Shown here: one piece after another, positions 33,729-44,866 of the stretch | Numbering within the stretch: position 1 is the stretch's first letter | How the letters are laid out: each line of letters opens with the position of its first letter | NCBI GenBank assembly: GCA_030568195.1 | Contig: JAJLTO010000003.1 | Span: 270,501 to 334,500, forward strand | Reading direction: 5' to 3' | DNA from: Dipodascopsis uninucleata var. uninucleata | Lineage: Eukaryota > Ascomycota > Lipomycetes > Lipomycetales > Lipomycetaceae | Length of the DNA: 64,000 nt | Position numbers and translations under genes: made by a program | The notes under the pieces: model-generated | Databases searched by the model: none | What the model was told of the DNA's origin: nothing | Seen by the model: the letters and a program-made list of their open reading frames with translations, nothing else

Positions 33729-34073
33729 TAGAAATACTATTTTGGAAGTTAAAGATTGCAAGAAGAGATGGTTTACGATATTATTACAATAAGACTCTAG
33801 GTCAATAAGCTATATATATAACACGACAAAACAAATAAAATGTATATATAAACACACAAGAGACAATAACTAAATCTACCCAAATGCCAAATGAGAGGAA
33901 TACTAAAATTAATCATATTCCACAGTACATACGAAACTAGATCGTGATAGGTCCTTTAATCTCTCTCTTCTCCGTTTCTTATTTCCAATGACTTCCCAAA
34001 TTGATAAACTTCATGTGAAAGGGATGCATTTCCGAACATTTTGAAAAAATTGTGCTTTTGAGATTATTTGAAT
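33729..34073. other. convergent 3' intergenic region
   Basis: 345 bp, AT-rich, between SND2 and TIM23, with a TA-alternating run near 33815. No gene seen. Confidence 0.4.
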
Positions 34074-34866
34074 TTATACAGAGTTCGATAGAACATTCCA
34101 TGCTCCAGCAGCGGTACCCATTAGTGCACCAGAAAGAGCCATAGGTTTAAGACCCCTTGTTGACCGAAATAAAAGTCCAGTGATGGTACCAGCAGCAACC
34201 GAGTTATAAATATCATGATAGTCGCGAAAATAGCCTATATAATGTTCGTAAATGATTAGTCCTTCAATTTGAACACGATATCACATCAACTCTTCCAGAA
34301 ACTTACTGAATAAACCATTGAAGATATTGTAAGAAATAGCGAGAACACCAGCTGAGTTTCCAAGAAAAGGACCTCGCCGAGTTACAGCGTTAAGAATAGA
34401 GTTGAGTTTGATCTTGAAAGGTGCATTCGTCGGTGAAGCGCGGAGTCCTTCAGCAAAACCGTAAAAGCCTCCAACGGCAAGACCTATGTAACCCAACAAG
34501 TTAGAATTGCTCGTAACTCGAATCACATCCTTTATACGTTCAAATATCCTTACCTCCCATGTACATAGATCCTGATCCATAACACAAATCGTCGGACCAT
34601 CCTCGGGATGGCAAAATACCTCGAGAGCCCGGTAATTCACTAATTTGATCATCTTCAAGATCCAAAATCTCTAAACTCGAGCCCAATCCAGCTAATGGAT
34701 GCAATTTAGATCCATCAAGGGGCCCTGATAAGAAGGAAGGTAATTCATTCGAGCTATTATTTGAAGAGCTTTGCGGCTCTGAAGATGATTGTATTGGTTC
34801 AGGTGCAGTAGTAGACACTGGTGTAGACTCCTCTGACCTTTGAGATCCTCCGAATGGCCAAACCAT
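34074..34866 (-). CDS. TIM23: mitochondrial inner membrane import channel Tim23
   Basis: Three minus-strand exons, 34554-34866, 34307-34483 and 34074-34234, give 216 aa, the usual Tim23 size. A soluble N-terminal half rich in Ser and acidic residues (the intermembrane-space receptor part) ends at RGWSDDLCYGSGSMYMGG, followed by the four-helix Tim17/22/23 core: GGFYGFAEGLR, RRGPFLGNSAGVLAISYNI, the matrix loop, then DIYNSVAAGTITGLLFRSTR and PMALSGALMGTAAGAW with the family's Gly-rich helix packing. Tim23 forms the presequence translocase with Tim17 and receives precursors from the TOM complex. All three splices keep frame. Divergent from TRS20. Confidence 0.95.
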
Positions 34867-35249
34867 GATTTGTGTAATTCACAATTTAGTATATCTATCT
34901 TATGAGCTAAAATAAGTATCTGGTAACACTTCGATTACTCAGACAATGGTACCTGCCGTTCCGTGGGCCAAAAAGAAATTGAAAGACCTCTTAATATCAA
35001 ATCTGAAAAAAAAATTTACAAATTTTCTGTAACTGCAATTTTCGTTTCAAGGTTACCGTTATTCCGTTTTTCGATATGTTGATGTTAAATGCGCAGCGCC
35101 TGTGTGGATATACCTCAACTAATAGACTTTATTACATTTAGGAACAATTGAACCCTCGTAAAAAAGAGCTTAAACTATGTTACGAATATATATATGAATT
35201 GTAGCCTCCTCTTCTATCTAAAATAAATAACGAGCATCTATCAAATACG
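34867..35249. other. divergent intergenic region
   Basis: 383 bp between TIM23 and TRS20, AT-rich, with the presumed promoters. Nothing more is visible. Confidence 0.4.
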
Positions 35250-35957
35250 ATGTCTTTTTATTTAGCAATAATTGGAACGAAAGATAATGCAGTTTATAGT
35301 CTAGAGTTTGGAACTTTTCGACAAGGTGGAGATGGAGTCTCAAAGGTACGACTTATTTATTGACGCGCTTCACCAAAAGAGTAGCAAGATTATAGATCTT
35401 CCATTCCCAATCAAAGTTCAGAAAGCAATCTAATAAAATTATCTAGTTTTCTTCGGATATGAAGCAGCTATGTCCTTTCATAGTTCATTCGTCGTTAGAT
35501 ATTGTTGAGGAGGTCCAGTGGGCCAGCAACACGATGTATGTTTGAAGTTTAACAGGATATGAACTTACCGTTCGTAGTAGCATATGAGCTTTGAGATGAA
35601 CTGACAGTAAAAAATATCAAGGTATATGAAGGTTATTGACAAATTTTACAATTTTTTGATATCAGCGTTTGTTACCGCAGGAAGTATGTTATCTTATATG
35701 CTTATAGCTTTCACAAGCATTTGTGTTAAATCTGGTTGTTGAAGTTTCCAAGCTAATAACGAAATTTTTATAATTAAGATATTAAATTTTTATTACTACA
35801 CGAAGCTCGAGCGGATGATAGTATAAGACAATTTTTTACCGATTTGTACGATCTTTACACGAAGACATTGATGTCACCATTCTATTCGGTTGATGCACCT
35901 ATTACCAGCAAGGTATTTGATCAACGTGTACGAATGCTGGCAAAGAAGTATTTATAA
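35250..35957 (+). CDS. TRS20: TRAPP subunit Trs20 (sedlin, TRAPPC2)
   Basis: Four small exons, 35250-35345, 35465-35535, 35622-35683 and 35779-35957, give 135 aa, close to human sedlin (140 aa). Too fragmented for simple ORF finding, it is recognised by order and phase: MSFYLAIIGTKDNAVYSLEF, then PFIVHSSLDIVEEVQWASN, then YMKVIDKFYNFLISAFVTAG, then KFLLLHEARADDSIRQFFTD, LYDLYTKTLMSPFY and the closing RVRMLAKKYL. Trs20 is a longin-fold adaptor that joins the TRAPP core to the TRAPPII/III-specific subunits, in ER-Golgi traffic and autophagy. High confidence despite tiny exons, since every junction restores the sedlin alignment. Confidence 0.93.
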
Positions 35958-36710
35958 ATGGACTGGTGTCTCCAAAAGAAAGAAAACTTCTTCTTTCATA
36001 ATTTGCATGGAATTAGTCGGCTAATATCGATGTACTTTCTAAAGATTTCTCAATGATCTTTTTCTTTTGTCTTTTAATTGTTAGTCCTTTAATGGGGTTC
36101 TGCAATGGCGTTTGGAAATCTTGTTGCGTATATGTCACTTATTAATCATTGTATGTTTTAACTATATAAATTTTTGAAAGATATTCATCTATGCGTTCTT
36201 TGCTTCCGTTTGAACGGGTCAATAGTTTTCATAACGTAACTGACAATTTGTGGAAAAGATGTCACGGTCTGTAAGACAGAATAATTCGCATGGCTTAGTC
36301 ACAAGAATCTCACTGGGTCAATTTCATTAAAATGCCTACGTCTTAGCAATGGTTAGCTTTACACTCTATAGATGGGGCCCGAGCTTTCATTGCGAGGCCA
36401 GCTCTTATCGACCAAATGGCATATATTTAAAAAATCAAAAGATATATGACATAAATGCATACGATACATACATAGTCCAGTTCTAATGGACCAGATAAAT
36501 GGAAGAGATAACTAAAAGTGATACACTGAGTTCATAGAGCTTCTATCTGTTATAATAGTATCTTAATGTATTTTCTGTTCTTTCGAATTAAATATTAAGA
36601 GACAGCATTTAAGACTTTGGTCGTGCAGGGAAAATTTTTTGCTTATTACTCGTGCCATTGACATTCGTTTACTCTACGATATTTTTGAGTAGCAAAGTTA
36701 CTAGGACAAG
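35958..36710. other. intergenic region between tandem plus-strand genes
   Basis: 753 bp with no coding signal that I can support; it should include the AAH1 promoter. Confidence 0.4.
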
Positions 36711-37760
36711 ATGGATAAGGCAACTAAACTTCAGTTTATTAACGACATTCCAAAGGTTGAATTGCATATGCATTTGGAAGGCTCTTTGGAGCCTGAATTA
36801 ATGATTGAAATTGCTAAGCGAAATAACGTTGTAATTCCTTTTGTGACCGCAGATGATATTCGGAAGGCTTCAGTATTTACAAGCTTACAGTCATTCCTGG
36901 ACCTGTACTATCTTGGCCACAGTGTTTTTCGTACCAGACAGGATTTCTACGACCTGATCTATGCCTATTTCAAGAGAGTCTCTACCGGAAATCTTAGGCA
37001 CTGCGAACTATTTTTCGAGGCGCAGGAGCATACTAACCGTGGCGTGAAGTTTGAGGATATTATTTTGGGACTTCATGATGGATGTATTCAGGCCGAGAAG
37101 GAGTTTGGTATCACCACTAATTTAATTCTCTGTTTGCTTCGTCATTTTAGTCCAGAGAACATGTTGGATGTTCTTAAGCAGGCAATTCCATTCAAGGAAT
37201 ACATCAAAGGTGTTGGAATGAGCTCTAGTGAAGATGGCAAGCCACCTGCTTTGTATGTTGAGGTTATGGACTTTGCACGCAGCCAAGGCTGGAGAATTAC
37301 CTCACACGCTGGTGAGATTGGACCGCCAGAGTACGTGCGTGATTCTATTGAGCTTTTGAAGATTGAAAGATGTGACCACGGCATTGGCGCTCGATCTGAT
37401 CCTTCAGTGGTCAAGTTATTGGCGGACAAAAAAATTGGCGTCACCATGTGCCCAATTTCGAATGTACTGTTGAAAGTTACAGAGTCGATTCCTTATTCCC
37501 CGATACGACAGTACCTTGACGCGAACATCAAGTTGAATTTCAACTCTGATGATCCATCTTATTTTGGATCCAATTACATTGATGAAAACTATGTTGCAGT
37601 AGAGAAGGAGATGGGTCTGTCAGTTGCAGAATGGGTTAAGATTGCACAGGACAGTATTGACATCAGCTGGGCAGACGACGAGATTCGAGCGAAGCTCCAG
37701 GCTGAACTCGATGCTGTTAAAGCTAAATACAAGCTCAAGGAACTTTATGGAATTGAGTAG
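36711..37760 (+). CDS. AAH1: adenine deaminase
   Basis: A single exon of 349 aa. Aah1 converts adenine to hypoxanthine in purine salvage. The metal-binding HxH is in ELHMHLEGSLEP (His19, His21). Further active-site blocks are TSHAGEIGPPEYV, ERCDHGIGA, TMCPISNVLLKV and FNSDDPSYFG, in the normal order of the adenosine/AMP deaminase superfamily. Segments such as SLQSFLDLYYLG and ILCLLRHFSPE match fungal adenine deaminases better than animal adenosine deaminases, which supports adenine as substrate. Budding yeast AAH1 is shut off in quiescence; no regulatory site can be read here. The gene complements the methylthioadenosine phosphorylase at 2341, which releases adenine. Confidence 0.94.
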   Translation: MDKATKLQFINDIPKVELHMHLEGSLEPELMIEIAKRNNVVIPFVTADDIRKASVFTSLQSFLDLYYLGHSVFRTRQDFYDLIYAYFKRVSTGNLRHCELFFEAQEHTNRGVKFEDIILGLHDGCIQAEKEFGITTNLILCLLRHFSPENMLDVLKQAIPFKEYIKGVGMSSSEDGKPPALYVEVMDFARSQGWRITSHAGEIGPPEYVRDSIELLKIERCDHGIGARSDPSVVKLLADKKIGVTMCPISNVLLKVTESIPYSPIRQYLDANIKLNFNSDDPSYFGSNYIDENYVAVEKEMGLSVAEWVKIAQDSIDISWADDEIRAKLQAELDAVKAKYKLKELYGIE

Positions 37761-38979
37761 CCCCTTATATGATAAGAATGATTGTGTCTGAATTACACTT
37801 CAGGCGCGCACGAAAGCTACTAGATGTACTTTATAAATTTGGTTTTTCATAATAGATTCATTTTTCTGAATTAAAATATTCCCTGTGTATCCCATGATCT
37901 TTCATAAAAGGTTTGACTTCATTAGCCAGCTTTCAAGTTACACTTCTCTCACGTTCGCTTAATGACGCATCGCGTCTGGTGGAGAATGCAAACATGACGA
38001 CAATTGGTCGGCGGTGCAGATGTGCTTTAACAGCATATACGTAAAACTATGATGGACATATGCGTATGTGGAGCGAGCCTCGGTGGGTCACCTGATTGCG
38101 CGTTTGTAGTATAGTAAAAATAACGCGTAGTCGAGGCACTATCAAGAGGTAGATAGATAGACTAAGATTCTGAGCAGTGGCGACAGCAAGACTTCTAATG
38201 GCTGTAGGTCGACAGAGGTATATATTTACACATTGAGGACACCATGAGGACATTACAGTCTTCAGAATCAGGTAAATTCCGACGACTGTGAAAAGAGGTA
38301 TCATTTCTGGCGCTGCTGTGATGATCTGAATTCACTCTGACGCCCAGATCCAGAACGCGATACTGACGTCTTGTACGACGCAAATGGGAAGTCAATTATC
38401 TTTTGCACCAAGAGGCCGAACTAGATAAAGGAAATTATGAACTACGAGCTAAGCTTATAAGTATCTTACATAATGCAGCCGGATGGCAATGCCCATACGT
38501 AGTAAGCGTCTAGCTAATGCGATTGGGGCACATGGAAATTAATGTGTTTTTGTTGTTGCTTGACGGGCCTTTCCCTTGACCCAAGTTCACACTGCAAACC
38601 TTTAAAGATGCAAAATTAGATGATGAGTTTTAGTAAGTTCAGAGGCGGCGAATTAATGCCATTTTTGTTACAGCTCTAAGCGACATTCTGCTATTATAAG
38701 TTTTATAGGATATGTGGTAGTATTTATTATATTACCTTTTTATTTTGATGATGAGATTTTTTAAACAATAACAAATAATCAAGCAGATGATACATTTTTT
38801 TGATGGAGCCTATTCTCACAAAGCTATAAATACCCATCAGCATCCGCCCTTTTTTCTACACTTTTCAATACTGTATTTTGTCGCTTTTATTATCGCATTT
38901 TCAGTATTTTATACTACTGGAGCAAAATATCGTTATTTTTTTAGTAACAGTAATTTATTAAAATATTAATTTATTATAA
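37761..38979. other. intergenic region of 1.2 kb upstream of histone H4
   Basis: No gene is recognisable. I looked here for a divergent histone H3 gene, the usual partner of H4, and found none. Small ORFs between 38047 and 38395 have no protein-like features. Confidence 0.5.
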
Positions 38980-39658
<679 letters not shown>

Positions 39659-42219
39659 ATTGGTGGATACTTATTGTCATCTTTCCTTTTAACGTACTCT
39701 TGATCTCGTGGTTGTCGTCCTCCTCGTCGCTGTTTAATTTTGTTTCGGTAATGATTTAACTTGGGTCTGCGCAGAAGTGGGATATTAAGTGGGCGCATGG
39801 TTGTTTCTTTCTATGTACAGTTTTTTTATATGTAATAATAAGAAGACAATAAATTCTATGTGTATTCTACAGAATAGTGATGTGACTTTTCCTATTTCAG
39901 GATTTTTAAAATGTATCTAGATTCCGTAGGACGCGAGTTCTAGTTAGATATTGAAACGAGTACAGGAAGAACTTGTAAGTTTGTGACGAGTTCTGATCTT
40001 GCTTTCTAGGATATTGCAATGCATGTGATCCAGTAGTTTTGAAAGTGTTACTAAATGGCGTGCTTAAGTTAATGGTGCATGCGGTGGTATAACAGAGAAA
40101 ATTTTACTATCTCGTGTGTCTGATGAGGCTCTTTTGCACCGATTGATATTGACGATGTATTGGTATGCATGGTTACTATGTGCGTACATAAAGACATATA
40201 TGTGTTTAATGAGATTTTAATTCTACTGAAGTTTGGATGTACTGTAAATCTGTTGAAACAGGATTCATATACGATCGTTAGACCATTTTATGACAGAAGA
40301 TCTTTTAAGCATCTAGCTTCACAAAAGCTTTTTATTTTTATTTTACTGTAGTTGAAGTGTACTCTAAGCTTTGTGACATAGGAGTGCTATGATTGAGGAA
40401 AGTAATTTACAACTAGCTATTGATTTTTTTCTTTGCTTTACTTTAAAACTATATCGCTTACATGATAGGTGAGCTAGAGGTAATCAAATAAAGGAAAACT
40501 TGCAGACAACTAAGGTACTACTACATAGTTGATAAATTTTGTTTGTGGATAGGTTTGGAAGTTCACTGCTTATAGTTGCCTACGGACATTTTACATCATA
40601 CAGTAAATGCCATTAAAAAAATTTAGCTGAGAACAGCAACCAGAAAGCTTCATGCAAGCTTAAATCTAAAGAGAAGTGGTCGATTTTAATTTTTTTGATA
40701 GACTAAAAGATATAGTCTATCGGACAATTCTCTTTAATCCGTCCGGTTTATTTGATGCAGAGCATAAGCTCATTATGATCTTCATTTCATTCTGTTTAGC
40801 TTCACTTGAGAATGACATCGTACAGAATACTGCATCTTCTTCTGTGGTAATCGCGGCAAACTACACTCATGGATAAATATACGAGTTTTATGAATTCTTA
40901 GTTTATTAGGAGTTCAAAGAATAAAAGAAAATGATAATGAAGGTTCTAAACATTTGAGCGGAATCTACTACAATTAGAAGTGCCAAATGTAATGTAAAAA
41001 AATTCGATTGCAGAAACAAATATTAAGAAAGATAAGAGTATCCAATACTTCAACAGCTGCCTTTCATGAATCATTCTCAAAGAACAAGTTTTGGTATAAT
41101 AGATAATTTTTACAAACCGGACTTGTCAATTAGGCCTCTAGGAAGGTGCTTTAATTTCTAACTAAATAAGCAAGGATGAGTAGTAACGAGATAATATTAG
41201 GCATACGGAAGGCGTCAAGGAGATGATGTAATTAAGGTTTTAGTACTGGACGCTATTGTTGGCTCGGAATTCGACACTCGACATAACGCCAGCTGTTGAC
41301 GCATTTTGAAAATATGAACAAATCCAGGTTTACGTCTAATGGTACCATCTCCTGGTAAGTACACATTATCGAAAGAGGAACCGAGATTCAAGCCAGTAAC
41401 TCTAATCAGGGCTGTGGAATAGCATAACTTGCTCTTCTCTTTCAATGTAGATAGCCAATTATATACAGTATATATTTACCAATCGAGCCCTAAGCTAGTG
41501 AGGGTACCTTGTACAGTTAAGGTATCAAATATTGGTGGAACCAAACCTATCCTCAAGGTGATTTGGCTTCACTTAACGCAAGGCCTTTGAAGCAACCAAA
41601 CTTTCTGTCGTATCAGGTCATGCGAAATTCTCGGACTAGTGCATACAGTTGGGAAGACATACACGTTTATAACAGTAATAATAAGCTCATACTGAGACTA
41701 CGAAGACGGAAACATATTGTATCTTGGTACATATTGTACTATCATCGGTACCTCAATAATAGCCACCGCAATCTAATCTTGCCTTTAAGGTCTATCTTGT
41801 ACCTTTGAATTGTCTATCAAAACTGAGCCTAGGAGACAAAGGTTAAACTTCGCCTGTCCTGCTATATATTATTTGTTTACCGTTGTGAATACGAAGTCTA
41901 TGAGTTTTAGGTATCTAGCTACTGTTGACCGTTTGAGTCCGGAAAATTTCCTCCGATTGTCCGAAGTAACTGGAGTTTTGAGGGTTATCATCTTGCATTG
42001 TTACCTATAACTCCGCGACTAATATCGCGGGTAAGAATATTTGTTTACCCATGTTATGACTAAGTTTATTTGTATGATTACCAATTAGATGCAATAGTCG
42101 TATCTCCACTATTATATGAACATAGTTAGTGCAAGACTTAGCTCTGAATCTATTGTTGAATGCCCACTTTATCGTACTGGAGGACCTAACCGTAAATTGG
42201 CTCTGCACTGATCCTTTGG

Positions 42220-42241
42220 TGGAGAAAAACGTTGTTCTCCA
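42220..42241. repeat. short perfect inverted repeat
   Basis: TGGAGAA (42220-42226) and TTCTCCA (42235-42241) flank an 8-nt loop. It lies just upstream of the TGGTGGA minisatellite and shares its GGTGGA motif. Confidence 0.5.
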
Positions 42242-42270
42242 ACATCTTATTGATGCCCACAAGCAATGAA

Positions 42271-42330
42271 TGGTGGACTTTGGTGGAGCTGGTGGATAGA
42301 TGGCGGACTGGTGGGTAAGTTTGGTGGACG
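42271..42330 (+). repeat. degenerate 10-bp minisatellite
   Basis: Six consecutive 10-bp units start at 42271: TGGTGGACTT, TGGTGGAGCT, GGTGGATAGA, TGGCGGACTG, GTGGGTAAGT, TTGGTGGACG. Units keep a GGTGGA core with increasing divergence; the third and fifth are shifted by a base. Confidence 0.6.
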
Positions 42331-44351
42331 ACATACGGTAACTTGTGATATGCTGCTGGTACACTATGAGCGCCAGACGCAACGAAATGTGGTGAAATAA
42401 ACGAAACACATACGCATCTTCGCTTCAAGAGATCCATGCATATATCTGAAGATGTTTAATATAATAATTCTAAGCTTTAAAATAACAACTTTCAGAAATT
42501 CTAAAAATCATTATAATTCTATTGCGGGAGACCTAAACATAATTGTCTGGGCCAGTCGAGGTGGCATAGAAGGGACAAGGTCCCCTTGTATGGTCATGCT
42601 GAATGAACTTCTCTCTAATTGTAAACCGTACATTGCTAGCCTACATAAGTCGCTAGGCGATATGATGCATACCACCAGTGGTATTGGGACTATCTGACGA
42701 CAAGATCATAAATACATTGGAAGTAGGAGAGAAGGCTATCGAGCTGTTGTGGACGCGTAATTTGTATCAGAGGATGCCACGATGAAGACATAGCTGTAGC
42801 TACATTTGAGTTAGAGAGCTATCCTAGTGTATAAGCGAGTTTGGCGAATGTACGTAGATCATTACGATAAAGCATTAGTCTTGCATATTAATTTTGATAT
42901 TTCCTGTTATTTGTATGGCACAGATAGTTATTGACGACTATTGTACAATGTAGCAAAAATTCTACTCGGAAGGTGGGCATCGCATGCATACTCACTACAG
43001 CGGTTTTACCATAATTTTGATGGATAGGATGTATCTAGATATTCTCATCTCAGATATGCAGGGAGTGGAAAATATTACATGGTCTTCTTTTCATTACACT
43101 TGCTTTCCCCGTTTTTCCTAGACAATAAAAATTTCTTTTATGGTTTTATTTGGTTGGGATGGGGAGAAATAAGTTTTCCAGCAGCAGCAATGTTTGATGT
43201 TTCTAGGGCATATAACATCTAAGTATTCGAAAATACTTTGTTGGGTTGCCTAGCAAGTACTAGTCTAGAGCCGCATGTTGCATAATATGAAGCTTTAGGG
43301 CATAAATGTCACTAACTTTGGCAGTAACTCACCAATATATGCTTTACGTACATTGTGTGCATCAGTTGGGTAACTTTCTGTAACAACGATCTTAATGTTG
43401 GTCCGCCGAGGAGGGAGGGGCCAATGCTGTTTTCTTTTTATTGAGAATCATAGCAATACTCAGCTTGAATAGGCGCATTGAGCTTTAATGTATCGATACA
43501 TATGACGCAGACCATACAGTATACGTATTAGGATCCTCATGATCTCCAGCGCTGGACGCCGAAACATCCTGCTGACAACTTCTGATACACAAGTAGACTG
43601 CCGGTAGCTGGGTAATGGATTAATTTTGAGTCCGATCGGATCCGGGGACGGGATGGACAGAGGGGCCCGCAAGCAGCACTTTTATTAGGGATTTTTTATG
43701 CCCACTATTTTATGTATACCCAAAAATTTCCAAATGCAAACGTTTACACAACACAAAAATAGTAGAGTTGGCCCAAACAGAGCAAATCAATGTACCTACC
43801 TTATTACACTTTTCGCACCAAGCCCATTCTCTACAACTGTGCTTCTACGATTTAGTCCTGATATGCCATAGACGTAGTCTATAAGTAATTTATTACAGTT
43901 TAGAGATGCATAGACAATTAAATACTAATACGCAGTAATTTGAATACTTAATTCTTACGCACTGTTTCTGTTTCTTCTTGGACGATTCTGCGTGTCAAAT
44001 ATAATACAAGTAAACTTTTTTTTGTGTTTGATACGTGCAAGTCGAGTAGTTTCTATTGGGAATACAGATCACGCTGGAAACGATAACATATTAAATATAC
44101 CTCCCGGATATTTCAGAAACTTGTAGATGAATCCATATTTTCCTCAAAAGAGAAAATATTTTCTGTAGTATTTGTAAACTACATATAACAGCCTAATACC
44201 AGAATAGCATCTTCGTTTTGTTTATCTGATTCATTGTGCGCTCAGGTATACCGCTGATCGGTGATACTGTCGAAGAGAGACATACTAGGTACAAAACACC
44301 CTGGTGCTTTTAAATTTTTTTTTGGGGAAGGGAGTTAACTACATATACTTT

Positions 44352-44364
44352 TATATATATATAG
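44352..44364 (+). promoter_or_regulatory. TATA-rich element upstream of ACC1
   Basis: An alternating TATATATATATAG run about 500 bp before the ACC1 ATG. A pyrimidine-rich segment follows at 44368-44440, so this may be the core promoter with a leader near 450 nt. Weak evidence. Confidence 0.25.
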
Positions 44365-44866
44365 ACTGTCGTCATCTCTCAGTAAATCTTCATAAGATCT
44401 TTTTCTCTACTTCGATTTCCACTATTGTTAAATTTCTTCATACTTTTTGTTTGCGAAACTAGCTAAAACGAATAGCTATCGAGTAGAGAGATAATTATCT
44501 TCGCTGCCTTTCGTTTGTTATACAACAAAATTTGGTGATTACGTTGGGATAGCAACGTACCATTTTAAGAGCTTGGAGCGACAAAGAATTTTTTACATGT
44601 ACACCTAGAAAAATTTCTGCACAAGCTCCTTTTGTAAATTTTGTCTTTTTGTTAGTTGGAGATCTTTCAATTTCTTACATTTTGATCCGGAAAATACGTT
44701 CTCGGCGCAAGTACGTACTCACACATAGTATTGTATTCTGTCGCTGTTTGGTCGCGAATCTAGTGAGAACGTTCAAAAGGATATCAGTCGCGCAACCTGT
44801 ACGGTTTCTGCGCGTATAATATTGATTATAGCGTTGCATACATAAATAAAGCATTCAGATATAAAA

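Larger units (their letters stand above)
39659..44866. other. 5.2-kb region without a recognisable gene
   Basis: The longest gene-free stretch of the window. From about 41.1 to 43.7 kb the base composition looks more balanced than the very AT-rich intergenic DNA elsewhere, and it contains a decayed minisatellite at 42271-42330 and a GC-rich patch at 43620-43680. Reading frames of 60-134 codons occur but have no domains, no protein-like composition and no consistent splice signals. The last ~500 bp before 44867 look like the leader and promoter of ACC1. No transposon, LTR or RNA gene could be supported. Confidence 0.5.

Noticed and set aside
36205-36225. Minus-strand GTTCAAACG resembling a tRNA B box
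   Set aside because: No acceptor, D or anticodon arm can be formed around it.
37761-38979. Search for a divergent histone H3 gene
   Set aside because: No H3 N-terminal tail or core motif on either strand, spliced or not.
40118-40160. CTGATGAG resembling a hammerhead ribozyme core or snoRNA C box
   Set aside because: No following stem II and GAAA segment, and no paired D box with terminal stem.
41215-41445. 76-codon minus ORF with some protein-like stretches
   Set aside because: No family match and no flanking exons that continue it; kept only as part of the gene desert.
42005-42409. 134-codon minus ORF across the minisatellite
   Set aside because: Its openness partly comes from the TCCACC-type repeat; no domain or splice signal.
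39659-44866. Search for retroelement or DNA transposon remains
   Set aside because: No paired terminal repeats, reverse transcriptase, integrase or transposase motif that I could support by eye.
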